The notes under the pieces are model-generated. The model was not told where the DNA came from. It saw only the letters and a list, made by a program, of their open reading frames with translations, and did no database searches. From NCBI GenBank assembly GCA_946612455.1, contig CAMOER010000049.1:1-15294 (forward strand): a stretch of 15,294 bases of DNA, written 5' to 3'. This DNA is from UBA3305 sp002373555. GTDB lineage: Bacteria; Bacillota; Clostridia; Lachnospirales; Lachnospiraceae. A program made the translations under genes and the position numbers. Position 1 is the stretch's first letter; each line of letters starts with the position of its first letter. Positions 1 through 6,610 of this stretch are shown piece after piece.

Positions 1-2204
1 TCCTCGATCTCCTTCGGGTAGATGTTCTCGCCGCCGCGGATGATCATATCCTTCAAGCGGCCGGTGATCCTGTAATTGCCTTCCGGCGTTCTGCACGCCA
101 GATCGCCCGTGTGCAGCCAGCCGTCCTTATCGATCGCGGAAGCGGTCGCCTTCGGCATTTTATAATATCCCTTCATGATATTGTAGCCGCGGGCCACGAA
201 CTCACCGATGACCTCATCCGGGCAGTCCTCTCCCGTTTCGGGATCCACGATCTTGCACTCCACCTCCGGGAACGCGCTGCCGACCGTGGTCACGCGGACT
301 TCCAGGGAATCGGTCGTCCGGCTCATCGTGCAGCCGGGAGACGCCTCCGTCTGTCCGTAAACGATCACGATCTCCGGCATATGCATCTTTTCAACAACAT
401 CGCGCATGACCGCGATCGGGCAGGGGCTTCCTGCCATGATGCCCGTACGCATGAAGGAGAAATCCGTCTTTTCGAAATCCGGATGCTCCAGCATTGCGAT
501 GAACATGGTCGGCACGCCGTGGAAGGCGGTGATATGCTCATGGTTGATGCAGGCAAGCGAAGTCTTCGGCGAGAAATACGGGATCGGCAGAATGGTGCCG
601 CCGTGCGTCATGGTCGCGGTCATCGCGAGCACCATGCCGAAGCAGTGGAACATGGGCACCTGGATCATCATACGGTCCTCGGTGGAGAGATCCATGCCGT
701 CGCCGATGCTCTTGCCGTCGTTGACGATATTGTAGTGCGTCAGCATAACGCCCTTCGGGAAGCCGGTCGTACCGGACGTGTACTGCATGTTGCAGACATC
801 ATTGACATCGATGGCTGCAGACATCCTGCGGATCTCCTCGATGGGTGTCTGGGGCGCAAACCCAAGTGCTTCTTCCCAGGTAACGGCGCCGGGCATCCGG
901 AAGCCAACGGTGATCACGTTCCGCAGGAACGGGAGCCGCTTCGCATGCAGCTGCTTTCCTTCTTCTTTTTCCGCAAGCTCGGGGCAGAGCTCGCTCATGA
1001 TCGCTTTATAATTCGAATCCCGGTAGCCTTCGATCATGACCAGCGTGTGCGTATCGGACTGGCGCAGCAGATACTCGGCTTCGTGGATCTTATAGGCGGT
1101 GTTCATCGTGACCAGAACAGCACCAATCTTCGTGGCAGCCCAGAAGGTCAGGAACCACTGCGGCACATTGGTCGCCCAGATCGTCACCTTCGAGCCCGCG
1201 CGGACGCCCATCGCGACCAGCGCTCTCGCAAATTCGTCGACATCGTCGCGGAACTGGCTGTAGGTGCGGGTGTAATCCAGCGTCGTGTACTTGATCGCGA
1301 GCTGATCCGGGAATTCCTCGACCATGGTGTCCAGCACCTGCGGGAAGGTCTTATCGATCAGATCGCCCTTCTTCCAGACATATTTGCCGACCCCGCGGTT
1401 GCTGCGGTACAGATGTCTGCGGCGGCGGCGCAGGCTGATCACGCGGCCCATCATTTCCTTATAATGCGTCAGGATGATCTCCGGATCGGCGATCTCCGGC
1501 GCCCAGTCGGGATCCCATTTCAGCGATATGTATCCGCTGTAGTTGACGGAACGCAGCGCGTTCATCAGGCTGGTCAGCGGCAGCTCGCCTTCCCCGATCA
1601 GCTCCGGAACCGGCTGTCCATTCTCCATTCTGTAGTCGTGGATATGCACATAGCAGACATACGCGCCGAGATTGGTAATCGTGGTCTCCGCATCCTCTTT
1701 CGAGATCGCGGATGTCGTATACATATTCCAGAGCGCGCAGAGCCTGTTGTCGGCGAAATGGTTCAGAAAATCTCTGAGCCGGGCGGTGTCGGCGAAGGCC
1801 CCTGTCGTCTCTACGAGCAGACGGACCGGATTGCCGTTGACCATCTCGATCAGATCCCGCATGATGTTCACGCAGGCGTCCATATCCGGATTGTCCGTCC
1901 GGATGCCGACATTCTCCACACCCAGATTCACGGCTGTCTCGATGCAGTCCGCCAGTTCTTCCTGAAAATCGGGATCCGTGAAATCATGCACTGCGCAGAC
2001 GCAGGGGATCGTCAGGCCCGCTTTTGCAAGTTCCCGTCTTGCAGCGGCGGAAAGTCCCGGATTGGTGACGCTGGTCTTTCCGGTGAACATCTCCCCTTTG
2101 ATATCATATAATTCTATTCCCGCCATTCCGGTAGCGGAAGCGACGCCGCAGAATTCCTCCCAGCGGATGCCCTCCCAGTTGCGGATGGAAAATGATAATT
2201 TCAA
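1..2204 (-). CDS. TIM-barrel (sugar isomerase-like)/acyl-CoA synthetase fusion, C-terminus outside window
   Basis: One reading frame runs without a stop from a TTG start to the window edge (734 codons visible; the family suggests roughly 90 more). Residues 1 to about 250 resemble the xylose-isomerase-like/AP-endonuclease-2 TIM-barrel family (GIELYD near the start, E132 in LVET, VHIHDY with H189, YSGYISLKWDPDW). After an Arg-rich linker (five Arg at 259-263) comes an AMP-binding synthetase of the fatty acyl-CoA ligase type: P-loop-like YTSGTTGFPKGVMLTH from residue 475, YGQTEASPG from 616, HTGD ending at 701, then GRLKDMIIRGGENIYPKEIE at the edge. Such ligases adenylate a carboxylate and transfer it to CoA; the substrate cannot be read here. 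Expected cytosolic. It follows the LeuA-like gene by 71 bp and is probably co-transcribed. In the barrel, usual metal ligands appear changed (N160 for Asp, K229 for Glu). Ligase fold is near certain; the role of the barrel is unknown. Confidence 0.9.
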   Translation of the reverse strand, partial: MKLSFSIRNWEGIRWEEFCGVASATGMAGIELYDIKGEMFTGKTSVTNPGLSAAARRELAKAGLTIPCVCAVHDFTDPDFQEELADCIETAVNLGVENVGIRTDNPDMDACVNIMRDLIEMVNGNPVRLLVETTGAFADTARLRDFLNHFADNRLCALWNMYTTSAISKEDAETTITNLGAYVCYVHIHDYRMENGQPVPELIGEGELPLTSLMNALRSVNYSGYISLKWDPDWAPEIADPEIILTHYKEMMGRVISLRRRRRHLYRSNRGVGKYVWKKGDLIDKTFPQVLDTMVEEFPDQLAIKYTTLDYTRTYSQFRDDVDEFARALVAMGVRAGSKVTIWATNVPQWFLTFWAATKIGAVLVTMNTAYKIHEAEYLLRQSDTHTLVMIEGYRDSNYKAIMSELCPELAEKEEGKQLHAKRLPFLRNVITVGFRMPGAVTWEEALGFAPQTPIEEIRRMSAAIDVNDVCNMQYTSGTTGFPKGVMLTHYNIVNDGKSIGDGMDLSTEDRMMIQVPMFHCFGMVLAMTATMTHGGTILPIPYFSPKTSLACINHEHITAFHGVPTMFIAMLEHPDFEKTDFSFMRTGIMAGSPCPIAVMRDVVEKMHMPEIVIVYGQTEASPGCTMSRTTDSLEVRVTTVGSAFPEVECKIVDPETGEDCPDEVIGEFVARGYNIMKGYYKMPKATASAIDKDGWLHTGDLACRTPEGNYRITGRLKDMIIRGGENIYPKEIE

Positions 2205-2211
2205 TACGATT

Positions 2212-2218
2212 ACCTCCT
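2212..2218 (-). promoter_or_regulatory. Ribosome binding site fixing a TTG start
   Basis: The minus strand reads AGGAGGT followed by 7 bases and then TTG at 2204. No ATG is better placed, so this site decides the start of the TIM-barrel/synthetase fusion. Confidence 0.8.
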
Positions 2219-2235
2219 GTTTGCCAGAAATGCAG

Positions 2236-2275
2236 CCCCCTTCAGGGGGAAGTGGCACGTCAGTGCCGAAAGGGG
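2236..2275 (+). repeat. Double-hairpin intergenic element B
   Basis: On the plus strand CCCCC-TTCA-GGGGG is followed by a second hairpin, GGCAC-GTCA-GTGCC, and then by AAAGGGG, a second copy of the right arm of the first hairpin. It ends directly at the stop codon of the LeuA-like gene. The same layout occurs at 6610-6652. It may act as an RNA processing or stability element between the two co-transcribed genes, or may be a small dispersed repeat. Confidence 0.55.
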
Positions 2276-3679
2276 TCAGTTCTCCTCGTACACGATCTTG
2301 TTCAGCGCGCTGATATACGCTCTGATCGAAGCACCGATAATGTCGGTCGAAATACCGTTTCCGGAGCAGACCTTTCCGTCCGCGCGGATCTTCACGAGCG
2401 CACTTCCCATAGCGTCTCTTCCCTCCGCCACGGTCTGGATCTGGAAATCGTCCAGCTCATAACGATGTCCGATAATGGATTCGATTGCAGCGAAGGCCGC
2501 ATCGATCGGGCCGTTCCCCATGCCGAGTCCCTGTACGGGATTTCCATCCTTTTCCAGCGTGATATTGGCAGTCGCGGAGATCACATTTCCGCTGTTGATC
2601 ACATAGTTGACAAGTCTGTAGGTCGGCGGCACCTGCATGGAGGCGGTCGCCACGATGGCTTCCAGTTCTCTGGTGCCGATGAACTGCTTCTTCGCAGCTA
2701 CGCGGGTGAATGCTTCGTAGACTCTGGATTTGTCTTCATCCGAAAGATCATAGCCGAGCTGCTGCACAACATTGATGACATCCGTGATGCTGTCATCCTT
2801 ATCCAGGCAGACATTCGCGATATCGCCGATGCCGACGTTGGAGAAGCGGTCCTCTTCTTCCGGCATCAGAAGCTTTTTCAGCTGTTCGACCGTACGGTTC
2901 AGTTCGGTCACCCGCATGCCGGTGGCAATATCCATGTCCACGCCCTTGACCTGCACAAAATGCGCCAGCGCATCCAGCGTGGGATAACCCGCGGGAATGG
3001 CAGTGCATTTTACACCGATCGCGCCGTGCGCAATGGCTGCCGCCGCGCAGGCCGTCGCCATGCCCATCTCATCGCTGATCTGGACATACAGCTCGATATC
3101 CGCGAGCGCAGGAACGTGTTCGAAAATCCCATCCACAAACGCGCCGAATTCGTCGGGCAGCATGATCCCTGCGCTGTCGCAGACAGTGATCTTGTTTGCT
3201 CCGGCATCGATCGCCGTGTTGATCGCCTCATAGAGGAATTCGGTTTCCGCGCGCGTCGCGTCCAGCGCGGAAAACTCAACGTGCTCGCTGTAGTAACGGC
3301 ACTCTTTGATCTGCTTCCTGATCTCCTCGAGCATGGCAGGCGCTTTTTTATGGCAGACATATTCCATCTGCAGCGGGGACAGCGGAACCAGCAGGTTGAG
3401 TTTCGGTTTCTTTGCGGAACGCACGCTCTCCCAGGTCTCTTCGATATTTCCGGCAGAGATATCCACGGCGGCGGAAATGCGCGTGGCGACCATGGAAGCG
3501 ATGGTACGGTTCGCAAGCTGGTCCGCTCTGCTGCCGGCGATAGGAGCCAGCTCGATCGTATCGGATTTCAGACGGTCCAGGCTCCTGGCGACTTCCAGCT
3601 TTTCCTTGAAGGAGAGCTCTCTGCCGCGGATCCGGCCGGCTTCCCTGAGTGTCATGTCAATGAATTTTACTGTCCTCAT
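2276..3679 (-). CDS. 2-isopropylmalate synthase-like protein with altered metal site
   Basis: 467 residues from ATG at 3679; an AGGAG lies about 10 bases upstream, and the longer frame to 3775 only reads back through the leader terminator. The N-terminal HMGL-like TIM barrel aligns with LeuA along its length (FIDMTLREAG, HVEFSALDATRAE, ITVCDSAGIMLPDEFG), and the C-terminal part is a good LeuA allosteric dimer domain (GMGNGPIDAAF, STDIIGASIRAYISALNKI). Canonical IPMS uses the Asp of LRDG and two His of HxHND as metal ligands. Here these are E13 (LREAG), Q200 and S202 (VQISDEMG), and the GERAGN loop is replaced by a PAGYPTLDA stretch. So membership of the family is sure, but condensation of acetyl-CoA with 2-oxoisovalerate is doubtful. 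A leucine-type T-box upstream and a leucine-domain-like C-terminus both point to leucine. Alternatives: a different condensing or lyase reaction, or a leucine-sensing regulatory subunit. Confidence 0.88.
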   Translation of the reverse strand: MRTVKFIDMTLREAGRIRGRELSFKEKLEVARSLDRLKSDTIELAPIAGSRADQLANRTIASMVATRISAAVDISAGNIEETWESVRSAKKPKLNLLVPLSPLQMEYVCHKKAPAMLEEIRKQIKECRYYSEHVEFSALDATRAETEFLYEAINTAIDAGANKITVCDSAGIMLPDEFGAFVDGIFEHVPALADIELYVQISDEMGMATACAAAAIAHGAIGVKCTAIPAGYPTLDALAHFVQVKGVDMDIATGMRVTELNRTVEQLKKLLMPEEEDRFSNVGIGDIANVCLDKDDSITDVINVVQQLGYDLSDEDKSRVYEAFTRVAAKKQFIGTRELEAIVATASMQVPPTYRLVNYVINSGNVISATANITLEKDGNPVQGLGMGNGPIDAAFAAIESIIGHRYELDDFQIQTVAEGRDAMGSALVKIRADGKVCSGNGISTDIIGASIRAYISALNKIVYEEN

Positions 3680-3705
3680 AATGATTCGCTCCTGTCCGTA
3701 ATGAT

Positions 3706-3746
3706 AAAACAAAAGTCCCGGAGATTCCTTTCGGAATCTCCGGGAC
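3706..3746 (-). terminator. T-box regulated terminator
   Basis: Minus strand: 14-bp perfect stem (arms 3733-3746 and 3715-3728) with a four-base loop, followed by TTTTGTTTT. The 5' arm lies shortly after the T-box sequence, as expected for an antiterminator/terminator switch. Confidence 0.9.
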
Positions 3747-4038
3747 GAATAAACCAAGTTTAATCGCGGTACCACCCGGATTGCCGCAGATGCGGCCTCT
3801 CATAAGCGCTCTATCAAGCACTCTGCCATGGTAACGGGGCTTCCGTATCTCCTTACACAGCAAATTGCGCCTTCCGGAGATCTGCTCGGGCATGAGACTG
3901 CAGATTCTGTACACACACCGGCTCGCACCGCCCGCCGGCTCTCTGGAGTGGTTCTCAGAACGCATAGTGCCTTCATAGCATTTGATCTGTCTGTATGACC
4001 CCTGACCGTCAGCGGTTTTCTGCTTACAGTCAGCGTTA
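3706..4038 (-). ncRNA. T-box riboswitch leader, probable leucine specifier
   Basis: Reading the minus strand, the leader contains the Stem I hallmark AGAGAG..GGTGCGAG..CCGG, the T-box sequence GGGTGGTACCGCG (3765-3777) and an intrinsic terminator just before the LeuA-like gene. Lining it up with the tryptophan leader in this window (GAA-TGG-A-CTTCC-GAG) puts CTC-A-TGCCC-GAG at the specifier position, so the codon at 3894-3896 is read as CTC (Leu). Uncharged tRNA-Leu would stabilise the antiterminator and switch the operon on. The T-box class is certain; the specifier assignment is an alignment by eye. Confidence 0.9.
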
Positions 4039-4044
4039 GGAAGG

Positions 4045-4073
4045 ATTTTACACGAAAGTTTTAAGGTTGTCAA
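4045..4073 (-). promoter_or_regulatory. Promoter of the T-box/LeuA-like operon
   Basis: Minus strand TTGACA, 17-bp spacer, TAAAAT: near-consensus sigma-A type promoter. Transcription would start about 4038, giving a leader of about 360 bases before the ATG. Confidence 0.85.
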
Positions 4074-4097
4074 CATAAGTTTTGTGCAATAAGGCCT

Positions 4098-4132
4098 GAA
4101 AATGTGCAAAAGAAACGGTTTTGCACATTTTC
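4098..4132. repeat. Perfect 14-bp inverted repeat upstream of the operon promoter
   Basis: GAAAATGTGCAAAA, 7-base centre GAAACGG, then the exact reverse complement TTTTGCACATTTTC. It starts 25 bp upstream of the -35 box of the LeuA-like operon. It could be an operator for an unknown regulator, or an A/T-rich terminator hairpin, although no gene in the window ends here. Confidence 0.6.
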
Positions 4133-4176
4133 GCCCGTCCCGTCCGGAACAGCGCGCAGGATATGACAGTAGAAGA

Positions 4177-4211
4177 CCCGGCCGCCATCTGGGCAGGAAT
4201 CGGCGGCCGGG
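4177..4211. repeat. GC-rich inverted repeat in divergent intergenic region
   Basis: CCCGGCCGCC at 4177-4186 and its exact complement at 4202-4211 with a 15-base loop. Neither side has a T-tract, so a terminator is not supported. The rest of the stretch 4133-4366, between the divergent LeuA-like operon and cca, shows no gene that I can support. Confidence 0.45.
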
Positions 4212-4366
4212 CAAGCGGGATTTATAAGAGGACGTTTTTCAACTCCCTGGAATGACAATAGCACAGCGGAAACCGCGGAACAACCTACCGTTGGTTTACC
4301 TGACGGCCTGCCGGGCGGGGCCGCTTTCCGCCGGTCCGCGTTTTTCCGAAATTCACTTTCCTTACC

Positions 4367-4395
4367 TTGACATCCGGATGTATCTGCCACATAAT
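4367..4395 (+). promoter_or_regulatory. Promoter of cca
   Basis: TTGACA (4367-4372), 17-bp spacer, CATAAT (4390-4395). The predicted transcription start is close to 4402, giving a short 5' leader of about 20 bases. This also argues against a start codon upstream of 4421. Confidence 0.65.
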
Positions 4396-4406
4396 CGTGG
4401 GAAGAA

Positions 4407-4412
4407 AAGGAG
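4407..4412 (+). promoter_or_regulatory. Ribosome binding site fixing the cca start
   Basis: AAGGAG followed by 8 bases and ATG at 4421. The frame stays open upstream, but only this ATG has a proper site. Confidence 0.75.
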
Positions 4413-4420
4413 CGCGTCTT

Positions 4421-5758
4421 ATGTCTGTATCTCTGACCATCCCCGAAAATGTAAAGATTATCCTGAAGGCTTTGAATTCCGCCGGCCACGAGGCTTATAT
4501 CGTAGGCGGCTGTGTTCGTGATGCCATTCTGGGAAGAACGCCCGGCGACTGGGATATCACCACATCCGCCATGCCGGAAGAAGTCAAAGCGCTTTTCAGG
4601 CGCACGGTGGATACCGGCATCAAACACGGCACCGTGACCGTGCTCATCGGAGGCGAAGGATACGAAGTGACCACCTACCGGATCGACGGCGAATACGAGG
4701 ACGGCCGCCATCCGAAGCAGGTAACTTTTACGCGCTCCCTGTCCGAAGACCTGCTGCGCCGCGACTTCACGATCAATGCCATGGCTTATCATCCCGGGAC
4801 CGGGCTGGTAGACCTCTTCGGCGGCAAGGAAGATCTTGACGCGCGCATCATCCGCGCTGTCGGGGTGCCGGATGACCGGTTCGACGAAGATGCCCTGCGC
4901 ATTCTGCGTGCGGTCCGTTTTTCCGCCCAGCTGGATTTCGGGATCGAGCCGGCGACCATGAAGAGCATTGCGGATCACGCCGAAAATCTGCGGCTGATCA
5001 GCGCCGAACGGATCCGTGTAGAGCTGACAAAAACGCTCATTTCCGATCATCCGGAGAAATTCATGACCTTCCATGAGACCGGCATTACCAGCGTCCTGTT
5101 CCCGGAATTCGATCAGATGCTTGCCATGCCGCAGGAAAATCCCTGGCACTGCTGCGATGTCGGCCGTCATACCATGAAAGTGGTATGCGGCGTTCCCGCG
5201 GATACGGTCCTGCGCTGGACCGCGCTTCTGCATGATGTGGGAAAACTATGGACCAAGACGATCGACGAGGAAGGGAAGGCGCATTTTTACGGCCATGCAA
5301 AACGAAGCGCGGAATTTGCCGAAGGTTTCCTGCGCGATCTGAAATTCGACAATCATACGATCGACATGGTCTGTCTGTTCACCAGACACCACGATGCGTG
5401 GTTCGACGGAAGCGATAAAGTGACGAGAAAGGTGATCAGCCGTGTCGGAAAGGAGAATTTCCCGGCACTGCTTATGATCGCACGGGCGGACGCCATGGCC
5501 AAAAGCGATTTTGCAAAGGCGCAGCTCCTGCCGAAATACGATACTGTTGCGGAAGGCTTCCGGCGGATCATCGCTGCAGACCAGTGCACCTCTCTGAAAG
5601 AGCTGGCGGTCAACGGCGGAGATCTGATCAAAGCCGGCATCAAGCCCGGAAAAGAAATGGGCGAGCTGCTGCAGTCGCTGCTCACCCACGTGATCGATGT
5701 TCCTGAAGATAATGTAAAGGAAGTGCTGTTGGAACTTGCTCTTTCCGGCCGTTCTTAA
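4421..5758 (+). CDS. cca: CCA tRNA nucleotidyltransferase with HD domain
   Basis: 445 residues. The enzyme adds or repairs the 3' CCA end of tRNA from CTP and ATP in the cytosol. The class II nucleotidyltransferase core is plain: GGCVRDAILGR, then GDWDITTSAMPEE with metal-binding D43 and D45, RRDFTINAMAY around residue 115, and the neck sequence EDALRILRAVRFSAQL. A C-terminal HD-type domain follows, with HDVGK at 271-275, GHAKRSAEFA and RHHDAW; HD domains in this family can carry phosphohydrolase activity. The length fits HD-containing family members. It has its own promoter and converges with the DUF1508 gene, the stop codons overlapping in TTAA (5755-5758). Poly(A) polymerase is the usual confusion in this family, but the HD domain and the Gram-positive setting favour the CCA enzyme. 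Confidence 0.95.
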   Translation: MSVSLTIPENVKIILKALNSAGHEAYIVGGCVRDAILGRTPGDWDITTSAMPEEVKALFRRTVDTGIKHGTVTVLIGGEGYEVTTYRIDGEYEDGRHPKQVTFTRSLSEDLLRRDFTINAMAYHPGTGLVDLFGGKEDLDARIIRAVGVPDDRFDEDALRILRAVRFSAQLDFGIEPATMKSIADHAENLRLISAERIRVELTKTLISDHPEKFMTFHETGITSVLFPEFDQMLAMPQENPWHCCDVGRHTMKVVCGVPADTVLRWTALLHDVGKLWTKTIDEEGKAHFYGHAKRSAEFAEGFLRDLKFDNHTIDMVCLFTRHHDAWFDGSDKVTRKVISRVGKENFPALLMIARADAMAKSDFAKAQLLPKYDTVAEGFRRIIAADQCTSLKELAVNGGDLIKAGIKPGKEMGELLQSLLTHVIDVPEDNVKEVLLELALSGRS

Positions 5759-6123
5759 GCTTCCTCGATCTTTGCGTCCGGTGCATTTTTCTGTACGGAC
5801 GCGACGCCGTTCAGGCATTTCCGGAGCGTCGTGTAATCCTCGCTCACTGCGATGATCTGCCCGTTCTTCGCTTTTAAGCGGAAACGGAACTGCTCCGCCT
5901 TATCCTTGTAGACTTCAAATTTCGGATGTTTCAAAGTTTCATAGCCTTCAACTGTCTGGTTTTCCACAGCAGCCGCTGCTGCATTTTTGATGACGCTGCT
6001 GACACCGTTCATGCATGTCTTGAGGGACTTGTAGACCTGGGATGTTGCGATTACCTGTCCGTTGGTTGCCTTGAGATCGAATTTTACGCCTGTGTTGGTG
6101 GTCCTGATTACAAATTTGCCCAT
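5755..6123 (-). CDS. Tandem DUF1508 (YegP-like) protein
   Basis: 122 residues from ATG at 6123, preceded by AGGAGG with a 6-base gap. The protein is two copies of the same short module: residues about 1-50 (FVIRTTNTGVKFDLKATNGQ, CMNGVSSVIKNA) and about 66-115 (FEVYKDKAEQFRFRLKAKNGQ, CLNGVASVQKNA). This is the double DUF1508/UPF0339 arrangement of E. coli YegP, a small soluble protein of unknown biochemical function. Each copy carries the typical aromatic/basic strand pattern and the NGQ(V/I)IA turn. No signal peptide or membrane segment is seen. It is transcribed from its own promoter, divergent from the tryptophan T-box. The open frame continues upstream to 6294 but crosses the promoter and lacks a ribosome site. 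Family assignment is confident; function unknown. Confidence 0.9.
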   Translation of the reverse strand: MGKFVIRTTNTGVKFDLKATNGQVIATSQVYKSLKTCMNGVSSVIKNAAAAAVENQTVEGYETLKHPKFEVYKDKAEQFRFRLKAKNGQIIAVSEDYTTLRKCLNGVASVQKNAPDAKIEEA

Positions 6124-6205
6124 GACTTTCCTCCTGAAACCTCTTTCCTTTCTTTTGATGTCCGAAGCCGGCTTGTTTGCTGTTTTTTTGTCCGCTTCTG
6201 CTTTT

Positions 6206-6234
6206 AATATATCGCTGATGCTTAACATTTGCAA
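6206..6234 (-). promoter_or_regulatory. Promoter of the DUF1508 gene
   Basis: Minus strand TTGCAA, 17-bp spacer, TATATT. It fires away from the tryptophan T-box promoter; the two -35 boxes are about 53 bp apart. Confidence 0.65.
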
Positions 6235-6254
6235 TAAAAAAGTGGTATTGTTTC

Positions 6255-6293
6255 GACAAATTCTGTCATTTTTTGTCACTTTAGTGCTTGACA
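6255..6293. promoter_or_regulatory. Cluster of TGTCA/TGACA half-sites between divergent promoters
   Basis: GACAA at 6255-6259, TGTCA at 6264-6268 and 6274-6278 (10 bp apart, one helical turn) and TGACA at 6289-6293, which is part of the T-box promoter -35 box. TTGTCA (6273-6278) and TGACAA (6289-6294) form a dyad. Possible operator; no regulator is known from the window. Confidence 0.35.
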
Positions 6294-6316
6294 ACGCGAA
6301 AAACAGGAGTTATTTT
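6288..6316 (+). promoter_or_regulatory. Promoter of the tryptophan T-box/trpB unit
   Basis: TTGACA (6288-6293), 17-bp spacer, TATTTT (6311-6316). Confidence 0.8.
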
Positions 6317-6319
6317 GTT

Positions 6320-6610
6320 GTAAACCGTTGAAGAAGAGTGAGTAAGGATAACCGCCTTTTTCCAGAGAGCTGCCGGCCGGTGCGAGACAGTAAAAGAAGT
6401 TATCCCGAATGGACTTCCGAGGGCGAGAGGAAAGGGTGTTCGCGGGCACCCGAGTATGCGAGCCGGAGCAGCATCTCCGTAACCAAAGGCAGCGTATGAC
6501 AGTACGCATGAGAGGGCATGTTTTATACATGTCAAGCCGGGTGGCACCGCAGGTTCGATTTTACGACCCTGTCCCAGCAAATACACTGGGACAGGGTTTT
6601 CCTTTTTTGC
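6320..6610 (+). ncRNA. T-box riboswitch leader, tryptophan specifier
   Basis: Stem I features GAGTGAGTAAG, AGAGAGCTG..GGTGCGAG..CAG, then GAA-TGG-A, giving the tryptophan codon TGG as specifier (about 6409-6411). The T-box sequence GGGTGGCACCGC lies at 6539-6550, followed by a terminator. Uncharged tRNA-Trp should allow read-through into the trpB gene. Specifier and regulated gene agree, which makes the assignment strong. Confidence 0.95.
6567..6608 (+). terminator. Terminator of the tryptophan T-box
   Basis: CCCTGTCCCA (6567-6576) pairs perfectly with TGGGACAGGG (6587-6596) and is followed by TTTTCCTTTTTT. Confidence 0.9.

Noticed and set aside
111..2111. Plus-strand open frame of 666 codons
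   Set aside because: It lies antisense to the TIM-barrel/acyl-CoA synthetase, whose frame carries all family motifs. The plus translation is rich in Arg, His and Asp, as is usual for antisense of GC-rich genes.
2236..2275. Element B as an intrinsic terminator after the LeuA-like gene
   Set aside because: The minus strand shows no T-run after the stem, and the next gene starts 71 bp later in the same direction.
2192..3763. Plus-strand open frame of 523 codons
   Set aside because: Antisense shadow of the LeuA-like gene; it matches no family and crosses the T-box terminator region.
4177..4211. GC-rich inverted repeat as a transcription terminator
   Set aside because: No T-tract on either strand and no gene ending nearby; kept only as a repeat.
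4070..5233. Minus-strand open frame of 387 codons
   Set aside because: Antisense of cca, and its 3' part runs through the intergenic dyads; no recognisable domain.
6124..6294. N-terminal extension of the DUF1508 protein
   Set aside because: The extension covers the promoter and has no ribosome site, while ATG 6123 has AGGAGG at ideal distance.
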